A stretch of DNA of 64,000 nt. Origin: Anniella stebbinsi (taxonomy: Eukaryota > Chordata > Lepidosauria > Squamata > Anniellidae). Below the pieces are notes generated by a model. The model worked only from the letters and a program-made list of their open reading frames with translations, was not told the DNA's origin and did no database searches. Positions 1 through 10,053 of this stretch are shown here, piece by piece. Within the stretch, counting starts at the first letter, position 1. Each line of letters begins with the position of its first letter. The stretch spans positions 92,643,263-92,707,262 of the forward strand of contig JARDYH010000007.1 of the NCBI GenBank assembly GCA_029215795.1, in the 5' to 3' direction. A program made the position numbers and the translations under genes.

Positions 1-467
1 TGTAATTAAAGGGGCACATTCGCTCAGATGGAAACAATGGGATACGGTAGACTCCTGGAACGAAAGCCTGCTGAGGAAGGTCACAATTTCTACTTTTTAC
101 AATGCATAAAGGAGCAGAGGATATTCATCACCTTCAGATGTAGCGAGGGCCAGCAATCGAGACAGCTTTCACAAAAGAGTTTGCTCTAGTTTGGCCAGGA
201 GAGCAGAACCAAACCTCCCTGCTCACAGGCAGTTTACCTGGGAATGCTAGAAGCTGGCAGGGGGGACACAGGATAGGGCTGATGTCTTTGTGCCCTTTGG
301 GCTCTTGGCCCACTTGGAAATGACATACAGGGTTAGGGATCTCAGTGGAATCCATCTAGGAGGGTGGAACTCGCCGTGCTTTTATCAGCTCAGCTCCCTG
401 GACTTTGGAATACTTTCCCCCGAGCCGGTCCAAGTCCATCTGCATCAAGGCAGGACAACTTGCAGAT
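1..467. other. unassigned sequence
   Basis: I recognise no gene or repeat family here. The open frames on both strands are short, overlap each other and have no recognisable domain. Confidence 0.4.
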
Positions 468-700
468 TGGGGGGGGGGGGGTGTTCCGTAAATAGAAAGT
501 TGCACAAATTGCAGCTGTAATTTTGTAAATTCTGATCAAATTTGTGCACATTCTGGCCATAATTTGTGCTATTTGAGTAAATTCCAGTTGGAATTTGTGT
601 GATTTGTGCAACTTCCAGTCATGATTTGCATAATTGGTGCAACTTCCAGTTGGAATTTGTCCAAATTCCAGTTGTAATTTGCACAACTTTCTATTGGGGG
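468..700. mobile_element. AT-rich MITE-like element with AATTTGTGCAA-type internal repeats
   Basis: A run of 13 G (469-481) is followed by an imperfect inverted repeat. The left arm begins AATAGAAAGTTG at 491 and its complement ends at 695. The interior is a series of short motifs around AATTTGTGCAA and AATTCCAGTTG. The same style of interior recurs at 50226-50440 and 61995-62090, so this is probably an interspersed family. I see no coding capacity. No target-site duplication (TSD) could be fixed because the outer ends are unclear. Confidence 0.5.
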
Positions 701-892
701 GTGGGACTCTAAAATTCACAGGTGTCAGGAAAAGCTCACAGCTTGGCTCACGAATGCAAGCCAAGCTGTGCAGACAGCAGGAATCTGTCGGCCCTATAAA
801 GGGCTGGATTTGCAAACAACAGACATCCCTAGGATGGGTGGGCCCATAGTCTCACCCATCAGGGCACTTCTTACCTTATTTGCTTATATCAG

Positions 893-985
893 GATGGTCA
901 ACATGTGACCCTTCAGATGTTTTGGGCCTGATGTTTGTCTGATAGGAGTTGGAGACCAAAATAGCTGGAGCTCAGCCCACCCTTG
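893..985. repeat. fragment of a hAT-like MITE
   Basis: The text (pattern CTTCAGATGTTTTGGGCCTGA then GATAGGAGTTGGAG) resembles the better preserved element at 4286-4424, in which a short hairpin-forming interior lies between degenerate ends. It is decayed and its limits are approximate. Confidence 0.3.
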
Positions 986-1082
986 TCATACATGAGCTAG
1001 ATCCCAAGGTACAGATTCTGGTAAAATGGTGGAAGACATTGTTTGGCATTAATATTATCACTATTGGAGTAGAAAACAATGG

Positions 1083-1386
1083 CTGGGTTCACACAACGCA
1101 ACAACCCACACTCAAGGTTGAGTATGGGTTGTCATTGAACTGTGGATTGTCATTGAAACATGGGTTGTTGTGTTGTGTGAACCCAGGCACAGTAACAAAC
1201 CAAATCACAAACAACCCACAAAGAGAAGCCATGCCTTATTGTTGGGTTATGAACACTGAGTTGTTCATGTTCAATAAGCCATTGTTTGTTAGTGCACCTG
1301 GGTTCACACAACACAACAATGGTCCAATGACAATGCATGGTTCAACAACAACCCATACTCAGCCTTGTCATGTTCTGTAAACCCAG
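1083..1386. mobile_element. hAT-like MITE with repeated CTGGGTTCACACAAC ends
   Basis: A terminal sequence CTGGGTTCACACAACGCAAC starts at 1083. Its inverted copy ends at 1186, a direct copy starts at 1298, and a worn inverted end lies at 1386. The arrangement suggests either two short inverted-repeat units in tandem or one element with an internal copy of its end. The interior is rich in ACAACCCA/TGGGTTGT and noncoding. The 1083-1186 unit alone is 104 bp with 26-bp inverted arms. The flanks show only a weak CAATG similarity, so the target duplication is not proven. Confidence 0.65.
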
Positions 1387-1820
1387 TCAATGTGTTTATT
1401 CATTTGTTACCTTGTATGCCCTGTCTTTCCTTCAAGGAGCTCAGAACAGCAGGCAGGCCCTGCTCAGAGCCAGTCCTCCATAGCTTCACCAGCTGAACTT
1501 TACTAGCTGCAACCCTACTCACATTCACCCAAGGGTGGGAGTGTTCCATTAAACGCAGTAAACCTGCATAGGAAGAGGCTCATCCTGTGCCTTCACAAAC
1601 CATATTCTAGGTCAAAACAGAGCTTGCTGACCCACCAAGCCAGCATGAGCTCCTGGCCATGATATGATGGACAAAAGCCAGAAATCCACCAAATGATTGG
1701 TGGTGGGCAGTAAAGGGGAGGAAGCAGAGGAAGGGGGCATGGGTGTCTGGGGAAACCCCAAGGCTGAATTTGGCCCCCAGGGGAATTGGATTTAGTCCCC
1801 AGGCCTCAGGCACCACATTC

Positions 1821-2126
1821 TAGGGCTGTGCAAGGACTCCCTGATCCGATCCGGAGCGCTGCATTTGCCGGTCACGGCGGGTGACATCATCACACAACAA
1901 GAGTGGGAAAGCGGCGGCCGACATCGAGGAGTGAGGGCGATGCCGAGGACTATGCCGAGGACTATGCAGAGGAGGCAGAAGGTAAGCAGGGTGATTGGGG
2001 GGAGGGAGAGGGCAGAGGGAGGGCTCTGCACAAATCCGGATCTGATCCAGTTCGGATCCGGATCCGAGAGGCCCAGATCAGCCCGATCCGCTTCGTATTT
2101 GGGATCCGGATCTGTGCACAGCCCTA
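1821..2126. mobile_element. hAT-like non-autonomous element, TAGGG-TGTGCA family (copy 1)
   Basis: The element starts TAGGGCTGTGCA and ends TGTGCACAGCCCTA, an inverted pair of about 12 bp. It is flanked by a perfect 8-bp target duplication CCACATTC (1813-1820 and 2127-2134), the size expected for hAT transposition. Both ends carry GATCCG/CGGATC motifs next to the terminal repeat (CTGATCCGATCC on the left, GGATCCGGATC on the right). The 306-bp interior contains a short direct repeat (GCCGAGGACTATGC) and no transposase reading frame. It belongs with the elements at 27199, 38708, 44732, 46071, 54843 and 62900. Confidence 0.85.
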
Positions 2127-2193
2127 CCACATTCCTTGGGTAGAATGTTGGACTCAAAGTGGGAACACAAAATCCCAGTTCAAATCCCCTTTA

Positions 2194-2266
2194 GGGCGCA
2201 ATCCTGGCTGGGGGATGCTGGGAGTTGTGGGACATTTTTCTGTCTAAACATTCAGAGGATTGCGCC
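2194..2266. mobile_element. short MITE, GGGCGCAATCC ends
   Basis: GGGCGCAATCC at 2194 faces GGATTGCGCC ending at 2266. The interior contains GCTGGGAGTTGTGGGAC. Both sides are flanked by TTTA. Related longer or worn copies are at 16150-16274, 17329-17400, 33510-33585 and 53850-53965. The superfamily is uncertain: the short TTTA flank would fit a Harbinger-type TTA duplication better than an 8-bp hAT duplication. Confidence 0.6.
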
Positions 2267-2272
2267 TTTAAC

Positions 2273-3043
2273 CTGAAGCGCAAAAGATGCCTTTGGCAAG
2301 TTTCTGCCTGTCGCTTATCTCTGACTCCTTCTTTCTCACATAGCCTCACCTACCTACCTCTCTGAATTGTTGCACAGTTGAAATGGTGGGTGAGTTCCTT
2401 GGAAGAAGGGAGGGAAAGGATAGAGTCTTGAAACCAAAGGACACCTTGAACAAAGCAAAGATGCCGGATGCATATACTGCTGTTTACATTTGGGATCAAG
2501 GCCGGCACCTGTGTCAGAAAGGTCAACATTGCCAAGGCGCATCCAATCCAGCCTTCCTTCCACCTGAACCCTGTGGCGGTTACGGGCATCTGTTTTAGAC
2601 TTTGGCAGAGATGCGGGCAGCAATTATCCCCTTTATAAATCTGCCGACTCCTCAGATGTGTCATTCTCTCTTAACAATGCGCTGTCATCATTACAGGATG
2701 AAATATTTTGCTCTTGCACCAGGAGATGGTGTTCTGTATTTAAATCACCTTTTCATAAATGGGAAGTGTTTCGGGTTCACAGGGTTGTCAGCTCTTTTCA
2801 TGGGATCACGATTCCAGGGGGCTGTTAGTGCTTAAACTGGGGAAGTATGCATGATGGTGCCATGGAGAGATGCAGCCCGCCCCTCACCCATAAACAGAAA
2901 GACGGGGGTGGGGGGAAGACAGCTGGTGCTGTAGCAGCTTCTGTTTGTTTTTAGGAAGGAACATTTCCAATCAAAGAGAGGCTGGGAGTGAGCGGAGGCA
3001 AATAGTAAAGAACCTTTCCAGGAAATCCCTGATAGATCTATCG
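2273..3043. other. unassigned sequence
   Basis: No recognised gene or repeat. Open frames on both strands overlap each other and show no domain. Confidence 0.4.
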
Positions 3044-3700
3044 TAAGAACATTAAGAAGACCTAGGCTGCATCAGACCAAAGGCCGCTGTAATCTAGCAT
3101 TCTGTTCCCACAGTGGCCAACAAGATGCCCCCTGGAAGTCTACAAGCAGAACATGAGTGCAATAGTAGCACCCTCCCACCCATGTTCCCCAGCAACTCAT
3201 GTATATAGGCTCAATATCTCTGATACTAGAAGGAGCACATAGCCATCAGGGCTAGTAGCCATTGATAGCCTTCTCCTCCAGGAATTTCTCTACTCCCCTT
3301 CTAAAGCCATCCGAACTGGTGGCCACCACTGCATCTTGTGGTAGCAAATTCTGTTGTTTAACTGTGCACTGTGTGAAGACGTTCTTCCTTTTATCTCTCC
3401 CGAATCTCCCACCAATTGGCTTCATGGATGATCCCAGGTCCTAGTACTATAGGAGGGGAGGACTTCTCCATATCCATTTTCTCCACACCTTGCCTCATTT
3501 CATAAACTTTTGTCACAGGCCCCCTTACTCTCCTTTTTTCTAAGCTAAAGAGCCCCAGGCATTGTACTCTTGCCTCATCATACAGGCATTGCTCTAGTCC
3601 TTTGATATTTTGTTGGTCCATTCCTGCACCTTTTCCAGCTCTTCCGTATCCTTCTTTGGGTGCCTTTTGACAACATTGGTCCTACTGACATGGCTTAGAG
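3044..3700 (-). mobile_element. CR1 LINE 3' end, 5'-truncated
   Basis: The block begins with TAAGAACATTAAGAA, the reverse complement of the TTCTTA-type tail of CR1. It continues with text typical of the amniote CR1 3' region read backwards (CATCAGACCAAAGG, CAGTGGCCAACAAGATGCCCC, then the stretch with CCTCATTTCATAAACTTTTG). Only the 3' part is present, as is usual for CR1. The frames inside are broken and no reverse-transcriptase core remains. The 5' limit is approximate. Confidence 0.75.
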
Positions 3701-4285
3701 CTGATGCGTAATGACCAGCAGGCTTATATTGTACAAATCATTCAAAAAATCCCCCTGCATATAGAAAGTTAGCATGTCTGCCCTCTCCCTGACATGTTAG
3801 GACACAGCTGCTATTACGTGCAAGGAGGTTTTCCACAAGGGAGCATTTCTTGTTATCCTGTAGCTGCTATACTCAATTCCGCATGACAAATGCAGCTAGT
3901 TTTTCAGTGTGTGTTTGTTGCTCTCCTCTGCTTTCAGCTGGATTGCGTCCCTTCCAGCCTGTGTTTTATTTCTGCACTATTATGTCCTCAACATAATCCT
4001 ATTTTATTTATTTCTACACAAGAGCATCAATTCCTAGCCATAAAAGGTGGGACTGGCTTTCAGTGTTCTGCTTTCAGTTCGGATTGTATTAGCCACCATG
4101 AACATACTGATGTTGGAAAGGCGGGATACACATTCAATGCATAAATAAACAAGTAAGTAAACCACATTTCAGGGAAGGGTCATGGCTCTGTAGTCAGCAC
4201 ATGCTTTGCATACAGAAAGCCCAGATTCAGTTGCTGGTCTCTCCTGGCAGAAAAAAACTGGAGAGCACTTACCAATCATGGTGGA
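3701..4285. other. unassigned sequence with a LINE/SINE-like tail
   Basis: Mostly unrecognised. Around 4108-4160 the string GGAAAGGCGGGATACACA followed by AATAAATAAAC resembles the 3' tail shared by L2-type LINEs and tRNA SINEs of this genome. Confidence 0.35.
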
Positions 4286-4424
4286 GCAGCCTTGCCCAAA
4301 CCGGTGCCTTCCAGATGTTTGGGACTTCAACTCCCAGCAGCCCCAGCCAGCATGGCCAATAGTCAGGAATGCCTGGAAATCTGGTACAATACATCTGGAG
4401 GATCTCAGGTTGGGAAAGGCTGTG
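4286..4424. mobile_element. hAT-like MITE (AACTCCCAGCAGCCCCAGCC type)
   Basis: GGTGGAGCAGCCTTGCCCAAACC faces GGTTGGGAAAGGCTG. The interior CCAGATGTTTGGGACTTCAA is partly complementary to the AATACATCTGGAGG stretch, so the element folds back. This is a very common class of short noncoding hAT-like repeat in amniotes. Worn relatives occur at 893-985, 15610-15705, 44430-44500 and 45715-45785. It abuts the next MITE directly. Confidence 0.6.
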
Positions 4425-4431
4425 GTAGACT

Positions 4432-4623
4432 CAGAGGAAGCTGGTGCCTCCAATGTGAGTGGGGAGGTGAATCCACTTCGGGTTTCAGTCAGAACTCTAA
4501 AGGACCCATCCAAGGTGCAAAGCAATGTGTGAAACACCTTGGAGAGCTCTGTCAGAGTTCTGACTGGTTCTGACTGAAGTGGATTCACCACCCCACTGTC
4601 ATCAGAGCCACCAGCCTCCACTG
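4432..4623. mobile_element. hAT-like foldback MITE, CAGTGGAGGCTGGTGGCTC family (copy 1)
   Basis: The element runs from CAGAGGAAGCTGGTG to CACCAGCCTCCACTG, with arms of about 85 bp that are reverse complements of each other (both read through TTCAGTCAGAAC and the TCTAAAGG block). Flanks GGTAGACT (4424-4431) and GGTAGACC (4624-4631) match at 7 of 8 positions, which indicates an 8-bp hAT-type duplication. The element is noncoding. Other copies or halves lie at 6345, 11411, 11726, 15755, 22692, 24541, 26309, 50851 and 63563. Confidence 0.8.
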
Positions 4624-4631
4624 GGTAGACC

Positions 4632-4906
4632 ATACCAAGCTAGATGGTCCATTGGTCTGAGTCTCTGGGAGACACTGTCCTCTGTTCCAGCTGGCCTGAT
4701 CTCCATGATCGTGTGTTCTGTTATTCTGCACCACTGTGCATTCCACAGCGTTCTATGTGGCTGAATCCCGTTCTTCTGCACCACCCCGGACAGCACTGCC
4801 CTGCACTAAATACCATTATTCTACACTACGCTGCACTGCGACCTTCCTCCCTCCCCACTGCACTGAATATGCTTCTTCTGCCTTCCACCAGCCTGCACTG
4901 CGCTAC
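4632..4906. repeat. unclassified interspersed repeat R2 (copy 1)
   Basis: It is alignable over its whole length with 11492-11722: CTAGATGGTCCATTGG, TGTTCCAGCTGGCCTG, TCTCCATGATCGTGT, CATTCCACAGCGTTCTATGTGG, then a series of TTCTGCAC/CTGCACT words ending CACCAGCCTGCACTG. In both places it lies next to the CAGTGGAGG foldback MITE. The first words resemble the 3' region of CR1 (CTAGATGGACCATTGGTCTGA), so it could be a composite that acquired a CR1 tail. It is noncoding. Confidence 0.6.
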
Positions 4907-6344
4907 CATCCATGCCATGGCTTTGCATTCCATGCTTCTGCATCCCATGGCCTTGCACAGCCGCCTGCTGTGCTGAGGCTTGCATTGCACCAGACTCCTA
5001 CTGCACGGCACAGCATGGTATTCCACACTCGTCTGTTCTTCTGCATTAACTCCCAGCTTCTGGAATGTCTCCTCCCGTCTGCCGCCACCGAAGCGGCTTC
5101 CCTTCCATTCATGTCCCCCTTCATGTTTTGCATCAATCTCCTGGTGCTGCAGCGCTCTTGTCGAGAGTGGAAGTCGTGGAATGCAAACGAGCCAAGGTGA
5201 AGGAGCTGCAACAGTGGATGTTCTTCCTCTCCTCTTGTCCTTTTGGCGCGCCAAAGACAGAAAAGGACAGCCATGTGGCATCCTCTCTCTCTCTCGATGG
5301 TTGCATTAACCCAGCTGTCACCAGCTGCTGGATAAATGTCGCACTCATTAGCCTGGCCCATTTGGCAGGAGTCGCTTGGGCTCTTTGCAGAAATCACTCA
5401 GCCTTGTTAAATCCATGAGGAAGGTTTGTGTATTATTATTTATGATCACCGGGTGTCCCTCGAGGGAGCGGAGATGATCAACAGTTTCTCTTTTCCCAGG
5501 CCTTTTCCCCAGCACTGCAAAGGGCTTCTGCGTCTGATTATGTGGTAACATCTGGCCAGCTGTGTTCCCACCCCATCACCCTGGGGTCTTTGACAGCAAT
5601 GAGGCCAGATTCACCGTGGTTCAATTGGAGTTGACAAGCATCAGCTTGCCATGGCCCTGAGAGGCGCAGCCCCTTGGCCAATGTGTCATGCTCATATGAC
5701 CTAATCCCCATTTTTGACGGAGCCACCAAGAGACACGAGCATCTTCAGCACGTGGGGGGAGGGGAGAGAATGATACAGTGTGGGGGGAGGAGAGCAGAGC
5801 CACGGCCTCTGAGAATGACGGCAGCTGACAAGAGTTTCCCCGGAGGAGATGAGTTTGCCTCAACCGCTTGCCTCTTAGGCCAGGGAGAGAAAGGAAGCTG
5901 GCATTCACAGCTCATAATTAAAACCCTCCTGTCAGGGTATTAATACCTAAACACAACTGGCGCATACATTAGCTGAGTTCCTGCGGGGGTTGTTGTGCCA
6001 CTTTTGTGTGATAGGTCTAATTAATTTATTTCTCAGCACACCACTGCCACGGCTTGCCAGCAACGGATGCCGGCATCTCAACAGCTATCCATCAGCTCCC
6101 CCTCGCGACAAAGCTGACTGATGGGGGGGTTGGACCGGGCCCATTGGCCTCAGTGGTGTAATTCAAAGGAGTGGAGCTCACATGTAAACAAGAGGGTGGC
6201 AGAGGGAAGAGTGCCATTTTGGCACAGCGGAAAGCCTCTTGAGAATGGACCAAGCTCAGATCTCCCAAGGGTTTTTTTCAGTGGGGGGCAACCCATCGTC
6301 TTGTGGCAAAAGATGTGCCTTCATGATGGGTAGAAAGGAGGAGC
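4907..6344. other. unassigned, comparatively low-repeat stretch
   Basis: I see no transposon signature between about 5040 and 6340 apart from a short CT run at 5280-5294. Long overlapping frames on both strands (for example 4903-5397 minus and 5065-5418 plus) lack any recognisable domain and look like chance. Low repeat content makes this one of the better places to look for conserved noncoding sequence. That is an inference only. Confidence 0.35.
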
Positions 6345-6412
6345 CAGTGGAGACTGATGGCTCCGATGTTAGTGGGGCTGTGGATCTGCTCTGGGTTTCC
6401 GTCAGAACTCCA
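6345..6412 (+). mobile_element. half of a CAGTGGAGG-family MITE
   Basis: CAGTGGAGACTGATGGCTCC through GGGTTTCCGTCAGAACTC matches the left arm of the family. The right arm is missing and the sequence passes directly into an L2-type LINE, so this copy is truncated or was cut by the LINE. Confidence 0.7.
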
Positions 6413-7235
6413 ACCTGGGTCTGGAGGTGTGTCAGCCAGTTCTGGATGGGGTTACACCCCCCTGAAAGATTGTGTTCGCAGCTTGGGGGTACTCCTGGAT
6501 CCGTCGCTCCAAATGACAGCTCAGATTGATGCGACGGCCAGGAGTGCCTACTATCAGCTTCGGCTGATACGCCAGCTACGCCCCTTCCTAGAGTTGGAAG
6601 ACCTAAAGACGGTAGTGCACGCGCTGGTAACTTCGAGGCTCGACTTCTGCAATGTGCTGTACATAGGGCTACCTTTGTGCCTAGTCCGGAAACTTCAACT
6701 TGTTCAAAATATGGCAGCCAGGTTGGTCACCGGTACACCTAGGGGTGATCTCATCACACCAGTTTTAAAATTGCTTCATTGGCTGCCAATCAGTTTCCAG
6801 GCGAAGTATAAAGTGTTGGTTATTACCTTTAAAGCCCTACATGGTTTGGGTCCAGGTTACCTGCGGGATTGCCTTCTCCCGTACAATCCACCCCGCACAC
6901 TTAGTTCCTCTGGGAAGAACTTACTCAAGTCAGCCAGAACTAGGCTGATGAGTGTTACCCAGAGGACCTTCTCTTCCATCGCTCCCAGACTATGGAATGG
7001 TCTGCCGGAGGAGGTTAGACAAATTAGCAGTCTTCATGAATTTAAGAGAGTCATAAAGACTGCTCTCTTCTGACAGGCCTATCCAGATGAATTTTAAAAT
7101 GTTTTTAATTATGTATTTTTTCTTGTTTTTAGAAAATTTTAACTGTTGTGATTTTTGTGTTTTATATTGCTGTTGTTCCCCACCTCAATCCAGAGGGAGA
7201 GGCGGGTTAAAAATAATAATAATTATTATTATTAA
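6413..7235 (+). mobile_element. L2/CR1-clade LINE, 5'-truncated, with 3' tail
   Basis: This covers the C-terminal end of ORF2, a short 3' UTR and a terminal AATAAT/ATT microsatellite (7207-7233). The 3' UTR ends in CCCCACCTCAATCCAGAGGG-type sequence, and the same tail is found in reverse at 8896, 40039 and 43121. These non-LTR elements copy themselves by target-primed reverse transcription and are usually 5'-truncated, as here. Confidence 0.85.
6462..7073 (+). pseudogene. L2-type LINE ORF2 C-terminus (reverse transcriptase thumb and tail)
   Basis: The frame is open for about 200 codons to a TGA at 7071. It shows the standard L2/CR1 order: LGVLLDPSL, then SRLDFCNVLYIGLP, then LQLVQNMAARLVTG, then LHWLPI with YKVLVITFKALHGLGPGYL, and finally RTFSSIAPRLWNGLP before the stop. 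These motifs lie after the polymerase catalytic site, so the YADD box and the endonuclease domain are absent. An open frame over this length suggests a fairly recent insertion, but the fragment cannot be functional. Two copies of the same subfamily are at 40172-40676 and 43285-43677 on the minus strand. Confidence 0.85.
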
Positions 7236-7259
7236 TGGAGGCACAGTCGTGCCTCCATT
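7234..7259. repeat. perfect short hairpin at LINE tail
   Basis: AATGGAGGCAC (7234-7244) and its exact complement (7249-7259) are separated by AGTC. It lies right at the 3' end of the L2-type LINE. The AATGGAGGCAC word also occurs next to the right end of the 27199-30211 element (near 30146), so it may be the edge of a related DNA element. Confidence 0.6.
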
Positions 7260-8466
7260 GTTAAGGGCCGTCAGTAAAAAACACATTCCGCCATGTTAAA
7301 GTGATAATTGGGGGGGGGGGTCATTCTAACAGCCATAAAATCGAAAATGTTTCATCAACCTTTCTGAAATTTACAGGTGCCAGAAAGAAATGTTTGTTTT
7401 ACATTACCTGAAAATTTCAAGAAGATTGGTGAAAGATTGAGGGAAGGAGAGCAGTTTAAGTTAGAAAAGGAATACAAACCTGTCTCCCTGCTTTTGTAAA
7501 ATTTACTTCCGGGTTGCTACTTTTTGTAGTCACAATTTGCATAATTTCTAGAGCCTTATTAATTAATCCAGTGGTAGGGTCTTCTTCCTCCTTGACTGTA
7601 GTTGATGGAAAGCTTTTCGTTTTTTTTTAATTCCCTTTGGTTGACTTTTAAGGACTAATTTAACCTCTCATTAAAGTCAATGAGGCAGCCATCTTCCCTC
7701 ATAACGCGACACTGACACACGCTCAGTAGCGTCGCTCTCCCCCCTCCCTCCTGCCTTAGAATGTGGGGTGGGTGAGTGAAATGGCCCCTGCCTCTAGCAC
7801 AGACCTTTTGAGTGAAGAAGAAGAAGAGTTTCTCTTTTCCCTTCTGGAACATGCATTCCTTTGGCTCTGAGAGTATTTTGGGCTATCTTCATAAGGCCAG
7901 TTTGCTCTTTTGCTCCCTGGTGAAGCAGGGTGTGGCTCCTCTGGATCCATGGTAAAGTGATCTTCAGATCTCTCCTGGGAATAGGTAGCTATACCTTTCT
8001 TTTAATTTCCCCCACCCCACTCACACACAGTGCTCCTTCCCTCTTTTCTAAGAGTTTGGTCCATACTGCTATGAAGTTGAAAGCTTCAAACACTTCATTT
8101 AATTAGTTTGGGCCTGTGTTAAGTTTTAAGTACAATATTGAAACCTTTCAAAGTGCTTCTGGGCCTACAACGCTGGTTTCAGCCTAGTCACCCTGTTTTT
8201 CTAATAAGGTTTAGAAACAGTTGAGCTGTCGTTTATTTTGCATAGTGTACACACATGGATTTTCTTTCTAATCCTTGCAGTCTACACTGGCTCCCTCTTT
8301 GATGTGTTTTTGGATGCAGACAAACCCTTTTTTGTTCCAGCAGGCCTTTGGCAAATAATCTGGACCTCTGTCTATACCTTTGACTTTTAAATTGTTATGT
8401 ATTTAAAATGTTTAAAATGCTTTAATATTGAAAAGTATTTAATTATATTTTTAACTTTTGTATGTT
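7260..8466. other. mostly unassigned; contains a degenerate copy of the ~145-bp hAT-internal module
   Basis: Around 7345-7480 the words CTTTCTGAAATTTACAGGTGCC and CTGAAAATTTCAAGAAGATTGG resemble the repeated module of the 54843-57829 palindrome (GAAATTTCAGAAAGATTGGTG). There is a G run at 7309-7319. The rest, including 7700-8460, holds nothing I recognise. The minus-strand frames at 7655-7950 have no domain. Confidence 0.4.
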
Positions 8467-8786
8467 TAGGCTGACTATATGAAAAGGAGGACAGGGCTCA
8501 TGTAACTTTAACAGTTGTAGAGAAAAGGGAATTTCAGCCAGTGTCATTTGTATGCAATTAGTTCCTGGTGAAATTCCCTCTTCATCACAACAGTTAAAGG
8601 TGCAGGCACTATACTAGAGTGACCATATACAAAAGAAGGCCGGGCCCCTGCAACTTTAACTGTTGTGATGAAGAGGGAATTTCACCAGGAACTAATTGCA
8701 TACAAATGACCCTGGCTAAAATTCCCTTTTCTCTACAACTGTTAAAGTTACAGGAGCCCTGTCCTCCTTTTCATATGGTCAGCCTA
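8467..8786. mobile_element. 320-bp foldback MITE, TAGG(G/C)TGACCATAT family
   Basis: It starts TAGGCTGACTATATGAAAAGG and ends CATATGGTCAGCCTA. The left half is the reverse complement of the right half (about 160 bp each). An internal end-like sequence AGAGTGACCATATAC lies at the junction, so it is a head-to-head dimer of a shorter unit. Words such as AACTTTAACAGTTGT and GAGGGAATTTCACCAGG recur in every copy. Flanks here do not give a clean 8-bp duplication. Sister copies: 9249, 25761, 37068, 41838, 47362, 51260, 57984, 58789 and 61216. Confidence 0.85.
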
Positions 8787-8895
8787 GTATATTCCTATTT
8801 ATAGGTTTTAGCTGTATATGTTTTAGTTTTGTAAGGCTGCCCTGAGGCCCAGCATTGTGCAAAAGGCAGGATACTACTACCACTACTACTACTAG

Positions 8896-8977
8896 TAATA
8901 ATAATAATAACGATTTATTTCTTACCCGCCTCTCCATCTAGATCGAGGCGGGGAACAACAGCATGATAAAATACATA
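8896..8977 (-). mobile_element. 3' tail of an L2-type LINE
   Basis: AATAATAATAACGATTTATT followed by CTTACCCGCCTCTCCATCTAGATCGAGGCGGGGAACAACA is the reverse complement of the tail of the 6413-7235 subfamily, and is nearly identical to 43132-43205. Only about 80 bp is present. Confidence 0.75.
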
Positions 8978-9151
8978 ATGTAGTAGTAATGTTTCAGATT
9001 TCACTTCTGCATCTGCTGTTCTTTTGCATTTACTTTTCTTTATAAACCATTCATATCTTAAGACTTCTTGTGTGGCATGTTTTCATTGGTTTAACAAGTT
9101 AAAAGGGGTATTCACTGTTTTCATGCTTATGTTATAAAATCTATTTTCAAC

Positions 9152-9602
9152 AGACCTAGTAACTTCAAGAGTAACAGAGTTGGGGAAAATCCTCAATCTC
9201 TTTGCTATCAGAGGCACTGAGTAAGGGACCCCTGAAGATAATTTAGACTAGGGTGACCAGATAAAATCCAGGTCAGGGCTCATGTAACTTTAACAGTTGT
9301 AGAGAAAAGGAAATTTCAGCCAGTGTCATTTGTATGCAATTAGTCCCCGGTGAAGTTCCCTCTTCATCACAACAGTTAAAGTTGCAGGCACTATACGAGA
9401 GTGACCATATACAAAAGAAGGCAGGGCCCCTGCAACTTTAACAGTTGTGATGAAGAGGGAATTTCACCAGGAACTAATTGCATACAAATGACACTGGCTG
9501 AAATTCCCTTTTCTCTACAACTGTTAAAGTTATATGAGCCCTGACCTGGATTTTATCTGGTCAGCCTAATTTAGACTGACCCCAACCACAAAACACTATT
9601 CC
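9152..9602. repeat. unclassified repeat R3 (copy 1), interrupted by a MITE
   Basis: The left part (AGAGTTGGGGAAAATCCTCA, CAGAGGCACTGAGT, AATTTAGAC) and the right part (TGACCCCAACCACAAAACACTAT) together align with 59696-59816. The MITE at 9249-9568 sits between them. The homologous site at 59784 has no MITE, which confirms the insertion. Confidence 0.6.
9249..9568. mobile_element. 320-bp foldback MITE, TAGGGTGACC family
   Basis: It starts TAGGGTGACCAGATAAAATCC and ends GGTCAGCCTA. A perfect 8-bp duplication ATTTAGAC (9241-9248 and 9569-9576) flanks it, which places the family in the hAT class. The two halves are inverted relative to each other. It shares the GACCAGATAAAATCCAGGTC end variant with the copy at 51260. 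Noncoding. Confidence 0.9.
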
Positions 9603-10053
9603 CCCTTCTGAAGAGATCTGGACCACAGACTACTAAAGACAAACAAAGTAGCAGGCCATAATAACAGTTCTCATGTGGCCATTTGCCTTATGAGGCAGGT
9701 GCTCTGCGGGCTACCAAATGGAGGGACTAACAGGCCATAAAGTTGCCTGGCTGGGTCTGCCAGAAATCCACCCTCAACACTCCTGGAAGGTCCATGTTCT
9801 ATAGCACCTGCTGTCAGATAAACCTGAGGGAATCCCACCCTCCACCCCTGGGTTTAATTTACTGGCTTCCCCTGGCTGGACCTTGCAGGAAACTATAGGA
9901 ACAGACAGAGCAGGCATTCATAGCACACATAGAATGCTGAGACTGGCAAATCTAAAAGCAAGTGTGTTGCTTTTCAAGAACCAAGGAAATTCAATGGGTC
10001 TTACTTTTGAGTAAATATCTAAGGATGGATATGCAGCCTGTGCAAGAACTGAG
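9603..10053. other. unassigned sequence
   Basis: No gene, TSD or inverted repeat recognised. Confidence 0.4.

Noticed and set aside
3044..3700. Host untranslated region or pseudogene
   Set aside because: The text matches the amniote CR1 3' region in reverse orientation.
4903..5418. Overlapping 110-160-codon frames on both strands near 5 kb
   Set aside because: No recognisable domain, no splice-site logic, and several frames open at once, as expected from composition.
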